A stretch of 64,000 bases of DNA from Deltaproteobacteria bacterium (GTDB lineage: Bacteria; JAEEML01): positions 1-64,000 of the forward strand of contig JAEEML010000167.1 in the NCBI GenBank assembly GCA_016283195.1. The letters are read 5' to 3'. Every line of letters begins with the position of its first letter. Within the stretch, counting starts at the first letter, position 1. This document shows positions 60,801 to 64,000 of this stretch, one piece after another. Both the position numbers and the translations under genes were made by a program. The notes under the pieces were generated by a model, which saw nothing but the letters and a program-made list of their open reading frames with translations, searched no databases and was not told where the DNA came from.

Positions 60801-62647
60801 ACATTGGCCGGAGTTTTTTCGCCGGTTAAGGCGCAGGTGACCGTGGTGCTTTCGCCAGCTTTAATGATTGGAGGGCTAAGCTTAGCGGTAGCGGCGCAGT
60901 AGCCGCCTATAGTCGGCATATTTATGGCTTCATCTGCCGGCTCGGAGGTGGCAGGCAGCTTGGAACTGCAAGAAGCAGCGGCCAGAGCAAGAAGAGCAAA
61001 AAGAGAATAAATACCGCGCTTTTTGAGCTTGCGACACAAGCTGGCTGCGGCGAGCAGTAAGAGGAACCATAGAGCCGGTGTACCGCCGCCGGCATTACAA
61101 CCGGAATCCTCTTTGGCGGCGTTATCCTGGCTGGCGGTGGCTATAACGTCCGGGGCATCTTGTGTGGCAAGCTGCCTTGGGACAATTTCCGCTTTTAGCT
61201 CATAATTGGCCACCGGCTTAGGCAAAATAGCTCCCGGGGCTTCATCATAGAGCATTAATTCCACCTGGTAAGTGCCGGGGAAAGATGTAACAGTGAGGGG
61301 CAACTGCCAGCTATTTTGCGCTTTTTTAGAACGCAAAATATGCCAGGGCTGTTTGCCAAGACGGTAGGCGAGAGCTTTGCCGGCCTTGGGAGTGGTGACA
61401 TTAATAATATCACCGGCCACCGCTTTTGAGGAGAGATAAGCAGCTCTTTTTAAGCTGGCTTTACCGGCGCCCGCTTCTTCGGTTCCCGCATCTTCAACAT
61501 GACTGCTTTCGGCTGAGGAATTTTCTACTGCGGAGGCAGTGGCATAAAGAGTGAGCCAATTGCCCTGGCCGGGAATTTTGGTGCCCGGCTCGGTGCGTAT
61601 TTCTTCGATACCCATTTGTAAGCCGATAGGTGCGATAAGTCCGTTCAGCATATTTTCTATATCTAAAGGTATAGTAATGCCATTTAAGAACTGGCCGCCG
61701 AGAGAATCAAGTATTTCAGGCAATAATTCCGCTATGTTACTATTGGGAAAGAGCTGATTGTAAGTTTCTTCTATGGTGACAAAATCTATTTTATCTATGG
61801 CGATAGTCAGAGTATCGGCGGTGCGCAAAATGGAGAGGCCGGCGCCGATTTCCAGGCTAAGTTCCACCAGGCGCAGGGGGCGATCCGCAGTTAGCATATA
61901 AATAGAAATGGTGATAGCCGGAATAGATAAATTGAGGAGGTGCTCACCGGCGGCCATGTTGCCAAGAGTGATTTCCGGCCAGGCTTTAGGAGCAATTTCC
62001 AAATAAAGCGGGCTATTTCCGGCGCCTAAAACAGAGAGCTCCGGGATAAATAACGAAAGCAGGCCGGAAGTTAAAGCAAAGCCGCCGGCCAATTCGGAGA
62101 GAGATTCCGATGAAATAGACATGCAGGCAATACCGCCGTTTAAAAAGGCCCATAAGGCTTGCTGAATATTGCGCTCCGAGAGGGCAATGGCGAGTTCATA
62201 GGGGCGGGCTGTTTGCCCGTCTATATCTTCTTTAACCAGATAGCCGCTAAATTCCGGCTTGGGGGCATCTTGGGGCAAAGCCGGAGCAGTGCCGAGAGGC
62301 ATCATGCAGGACGCTGTATCGGTTGTGAGACCAAAATCCAAAGAAATACCGGCACTTGAAGCTGGCATCGTTGGCAGAGCTTCAATGCCGGAAGCAGCTA
62401 TATCCACTCCGAGGTAGAGATCGGCAAAGGGAGTGCCTAAATTGCCGAGCGCTGTGCCCAGGTTAAAGGAGGTCTCCAGAGGCAAGGGAATAAGATTGCC
62501 AATTTGCGAGAAGAGCGGCGTGACATATTGATCAACAAGACCACCTACTAAATCGATTAGGAAATTTTCTAATAAACCGGAGAGGTTACCAAGTATTTGT
62601 GTTAATAGGTCGGCCGTTTGACAGAGCTCCTGACAATCATGATCCAC
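57836..62647 (-). CDS. Tandem BPI/TULIP-like protein, larger part after amber codon
   Basis: A 1603-residue open frame with GTG at 62647 as the first start. Residues 1-373 continue a BPI-like module (ELAIALSERNIQQALWAFLN, PLPLETSFNLGTALG). A linker and a beta-rich domain follow. At 517-545 comes GCNAGGG, a hydrophobic helix and RKLKKR, as in MYXO-CTERM-type sorting tails. This runs without a stop into IYSLFALLALAAASC, a lipoprotein signal (Cys560). Residues 570-1040 are Ig-like domains, and about 1048-1603 a second BPI-like module (AIRLSDDFINQILWAVWYAG). The frame is open upstream to the TAG at 62699 that ends the preceding part. An internal start at TTG 61039 would make the second half a separate lipoprotein. 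Confidence 0.75.
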   Translation of the reverse strand: MDHDCQELCQTADLLTQILGNLSGLLENFLIDLVGGLVDQYVTPLFSQIGNLIPLPLETSFNLGTALGNLGTPFADLYLGVDIAASGIEALPTMPASSAGISLDFGLTTDTASCMMPLGTAPALPQDAPKPEFSGYLVKEDIDGQTARPYELAIALSERNIQQALWAFLNGGIACMSISSESLSELAGGFALTSGLLSLFIPELSVLGAGNSPLYLEIAPKAWPEITLGNMAAGEHLLNLSIPAITISIYMLTADRPLRLVELSLEIGAGLSILRTADTLTIAIDKIDFVTIEETYNQLFPNSNIAELLPEILDSLGGQFLNGITIPLDIENMLNGLIAPIGLQMGIEEIRTEPGTKIPGQGNWLTLYATASAVENSSAESSHVEDAGTEEAGAGKASLKRAAYLSSKAVAGDIINVTTPKAGKALAYRLGKQPWHILRSKKAQNSWQLPLTVTSFPGTYQVELMLYDEAPGAILPKPVANYELKAEIVPRQLATQDAPDVIATASQDNAAKEDSGCNAGGGTPALWFLLLLAAASLCRKLKKRGIYSLFALLALAAASCSSKLPATSEPADEAINMPTIGGYCAATAKLSPPIIKAGESTTVTCALTGEKTPANVKWQVMLDEAAQECADGTCQLSPNKSGDYTVTCKASGCDAGKARLTVTPGAAKTLKVKAAQNNITAGDYTTLECLAYDAFDNEISINGADVSFIFPDAIIADMDKITALKAGDYILKCSYNGLESAGETLTVSTGKPAIIETIATPDSFRASIESSELSCLVKDSAGNVLSGNECQFVFMPLNPAQLASISFTGNMLTAETAGEIMIFAYIPGGIADNSPAVVSVLPGLPVKLTCAFNEVNCAPAGRPLNIGCKTYDEVGNITPWPLNYEVIKQDNPIDGDTDYLSFSADNLPVFLRDGLYTVTVTPLDPEGTLDAGSDLEYSLNVIVDQTAPIITTNPGSGSVVTRGNDSIYNMGITATISEPLSGPATLIFDGSSITADAGEKKNLSKTQQSRFGLNLISASAEDACGNKHSQTRAYLRAGKYYPKATEALPEAHINNGLGLVLSQEMLDDGNRGVITNGKCTDEECYDDIASMIENMIGSQLGPMINTALDAMGDPNDRSGCDSSPDSNWPTTGWLKPRGPCAKKSCTFSSGSYSPSSGDNGFGIRKSGNIYIESLKISQVSIIDGGIRLKAYIGKNDSTDSLRVPLKIYYDNTSCVLGFATNTHWGIGGSVIMDSLDFSTDLNITIVNNKPKVTITKTNIEFDNLNVSIDPSSDSVISGILATIGSGITNLLVSIFEGLIEDLIGGVINDQIPPLLEDFLAGFVIGTSFELPPPFSVSLALDSYMSDISFKAGSKPYGIIGMATQFYPSNAGITSSTGVPGHMATPPAETGLDSGMAIRLSDDFINQILWAVWYAGVLNMDLGDLVAASGINGLGLNMKAELPPVIMPGSKSGEIELGLGNLLINANLDIGALAGQAGLPPLKVKLYAHVFLPGSLAVNDGAFGFKLSETSPARIITDVLEVNGDTANLEQFSALLNRVLSQILPNLLSSVLTNIPLPAIDLSAMGLTGIPAGTNLTIELEDLTRPGEISTRISGGISISTNNE

Positions 62648-62698
62648 ACAATAAGGATCAAAGCAAAGGCCCTTTGTGCCATCGCACGGCGTGACTTG

Positions 62699-63535
62699 CT
62701 ATTTGAGGAAAGAATCCACATCCGGGCCGATAAGAGAAATATCGCGTCTTTCGAGAGCGATATAGAGGCTGTGTCCGTCAACTACTTCGCGCGAGGCCAG
62801 AGCCACTTTTACGCCAACATGGTTTATTGTTATGGCGGCATCGGTTGAGCCATCGGTATTTACGCGGTTGCCAATCAGGCAAGCACCGGAAAGCCCCAGC
62901 ATATCGCCAAGATCCAAGAAGGCGGCTATATCGGCGGAAATAGGCAATTTATCAATAGTTACTTCAAGCGCCAGGCCTTGGCCTTCATCCGGCTCCACAA
63001 AGCGGATGCTGAGAGATTTTTCCAAATCTTCCAAATTTATAGAAATGCGAGAGGTGTGCGTGGGAATGGTGTCGGGGTTGTCATCGGTAGCACATTCTTC
63101 TGCAGAGAGTCCGTAAGCAATCAGGCTATCGGAAGCAGCATCGGAAGAGGCATCGGACGAACTATCGGTAAGGCCGTTATCGGAAGTGCTGTCACCCAGG
63201 CAACCATCGCGAAGGGCAAAGGAAATGGGCATATCGCTGGAGGCATCAAGGCTGACCCCGGGCAATTTTACGGAAATAGCCGGCTTGCCGCCTATATTCT
63301 CCATTGGGGCATATTGGCTGGCCAGGTTGAGCAAAACCGTTTTGAGGTTTGAGAGTAAGTGCTGGCCTAAAAAGAGTTGTAAGCCGGACTTATTGATAGC
63401 GCCGTTGGAATCGGCAGCGGCCGGGTAGGGAACCACCGGTATTGCCGGCGAACTTTCGGCATCACCTTCGTTCTTGCAAGAGGTAATAGTAATAAAAAGC
63501 AAAGCAACTATCGAAAATAATTTAAATTTTTTCAC
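62699..63535 (-). CDS. N-terminal part of the BPI/TULIP-like lipoprotein
   Basis: A 278-residue lipoprotein fragment. The GTG start at 63535 has GGAG five bases before it. The signal MKKFKLFSIVALLFITITSC ends in lipidated Cys20. A Ser/Asp-rich loop occurs near 115-140. The rest is beta-strand-rich (KPAISVKLPGVSLDASSD, ALEVTIDKLPISADIAAF), like the first barrel of a BPI-type protein. The frame ends at TAG (62699-62701). Directly after it, the same frame continues without a stop into the next gene through a Cys-rich stretch (TPCDGTKGLC, then DPYCVDHDCQELC), so the two were probably one gene. Confidence 0.75.
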   Translation of the reverse strand: MKKFKLFSIVALLFITITSCKNEGDAESSPAIPVVPYPAAADSNGAINKSGLQLFLGQHLLSNLKTVLLNLASQYAPMENIGGKPAISVKLPGVSLDASSDMPISFALRDGCLGDSTSDNGLTDSSSDASSDAASDSLIAYGLSAEECATDDNPDTIPTHTSRISINLEDLEKSLSIRFVEPDEGQGLALEVTIDKLPISADIAAFLDLGDMLGLSGACLIGNRVNTDGSTDAAITINHVGVKVALASREVVDGHSLYIALERRDISLIGPDVDSFLK

Positions 63536-63706
63536 GATAACTCCATGGTGACAAGTTTATAAATCACCGCGAGTTTACTACCACAGAGTTGAGTTTCTTA
63601 AAAGTAAAAAAATGGTAACCAAAAGTATTCAGGCGGGTATGGTGAGTTTATTCTTGCAATTATCCCTCTCTTTTGTAGAGTAAATGCGCTTTTTGGCGAG
63701 GTGGCT

Positions 63707-64000
63707 ATGAAAGTGAATAAAGCGCTTCTTGTTGTTGGTTCTTTACTGATTTTTACTATGCTGGCCGAAACGGCCGGGGCCTACATTTTGCCGGCCTCGG
63801 CGCTGATAAAGCAGTATTTGAGAAACAGGGAAAAGTTGGCTCTTAAAGACATCACTCTCGATTTGGAACTCTCACTTTTTGAGGATACAGCGGCGGCACA
63901 GAGTCTTGAAGGGCGTTTTTATTTTGCCGGCGGCGGGAATATGCGCCTCTCAGTAACCGAAGAAGTTGGTTCCACGGCGCTTTTGGTGGAACAAAAGCGG
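63707..64000 (+). CDS. Secreted protein, 3' end cut by the window edge
   Basis: The first 98 codons of a gene that runs off the window. The start MKVNKALLVVGSLLIFTMLA is a signal peptide, cleaved near AGA (residue 25). The mature part begins AYILPASALIKQYLRNREKL and continues with beta-strand-like sequence (ITLDLELSLFED, EGRFYFAGG), suggestive of an outer-membrane-lipoprotein-sorting or LolA-like fold, but too little is present to assign. GAGG lies five bases before the ATG. It is divergent from the BPI-like gene across 171 bases. Confidence 0.75.
   Translation, partial: MKVNKALLVVGSLLIFTMLAETAGAYILPASALIKQYLRNREKLALKDITLDLELSLFEDTAAAQSLEGRFYFAGGGNMRLSVTEEVGSTALLVEQKR

Noticed and set aside
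62699-62701. Genome-wide reassignment of TAG
   Set aside because: maf ends cleanly at TAG with yggS starting four bases later, and the RM remnant matches its homologue up to a TAG.

Overview
The window reads as a chromosomal segment of a Gram-negative, deltaproteobacterium-like organism, probably near the Myxococcota. The evidence is mixed but consistent: lipid A/LPS-type functions (heptosyltransferase, LpoB-like lipoprotein, outer-membrane barrels), an AgmX/GltJ-like protein joining an MJ0042 zinc ribbon, a GYF domain and a TonB-like C-terminus, long Cys-rich lipoproteins, and a C-terminal sorting-type tail of the MYXO-CTERM/Synergist-CTERM kind. No rRNA, tRNA, CRISPR array or phage module was seen. 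TAG, TGA and TAA all end clear housekeeping genes, so the standard code applies.

1-7.4 kb is accessory. It holds a partial RhuM-family gene, a large type IIG restriction-modification gene, and a family of short hairpin/51-bp repeats. One repeat copy lies on each side of the RM gene in opposite orientation, so gene and repeats look like a mobile cassette. A long TTGC tetranucleotide tract lies upstream of the RM gene and is a candidate phase-variation switch. A 25-codon remnant of a second RM gene end, an outer-membrane protein gene and two decayed FISUMP-domain gene fragments complete the region.

7.5-33.4 kb is mostly core: ClC channel, mnmA, a small SAP/Cys protein, rlmKL-ispF-birA, rplM-rpsI, an L,D-transpeptidase, then a long minus-strand run (rlmN, heptosyltransferase, gyrB, fabH, rpiB, a GT-C glycosyltransferase, a small membrane protein, a PAP2 phosphatase). 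After the AgmX-like gene comes a five-gene minus-strand operon (methyltransferase, lipoprotein, FabZ-like dehydratase, pseudouridine synthase, alkaline-phosphatase-family protein), then a small secreted protein and miaA.

33.4-37 kb carries two paralogous genes whose products pair an unusual shared N-terminus (no visible signal peptide) with a C-terminal beta-barrel-like domain. One has an intact transglutaminase-like core; the other keeps only its second half. 37-48 kb has maf-yggS-divIVA-yggU, an LpoB-like lipoprotein, a trypsin-like protease, an unknown protein, a YcaO protein and a 1429-residue activase-type protein related to 2-hydroxyacyl-CoA dehydratase activators. 48-57.8 kb has clpP, an RsmB/NOP2-type methyltransferase, a Cys-rich lipoprotein, a YprB-type nuclease, tatB-like/tatC, a chemoreceptor and a small-molecule kinase.

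57.8-63.5 kb is the most unusual part: one continuous reading frame of 5.7 kb interrupted by a single amber codon. It encodes two tandem modules whose order and local motifs resemble the eukaryotic BPI/LBP (TULIP-fold) lipid-binding proteins. The modules are joined through a C-terminal sorting-type transmembrane tail followed directly by a lipoprotein signal.
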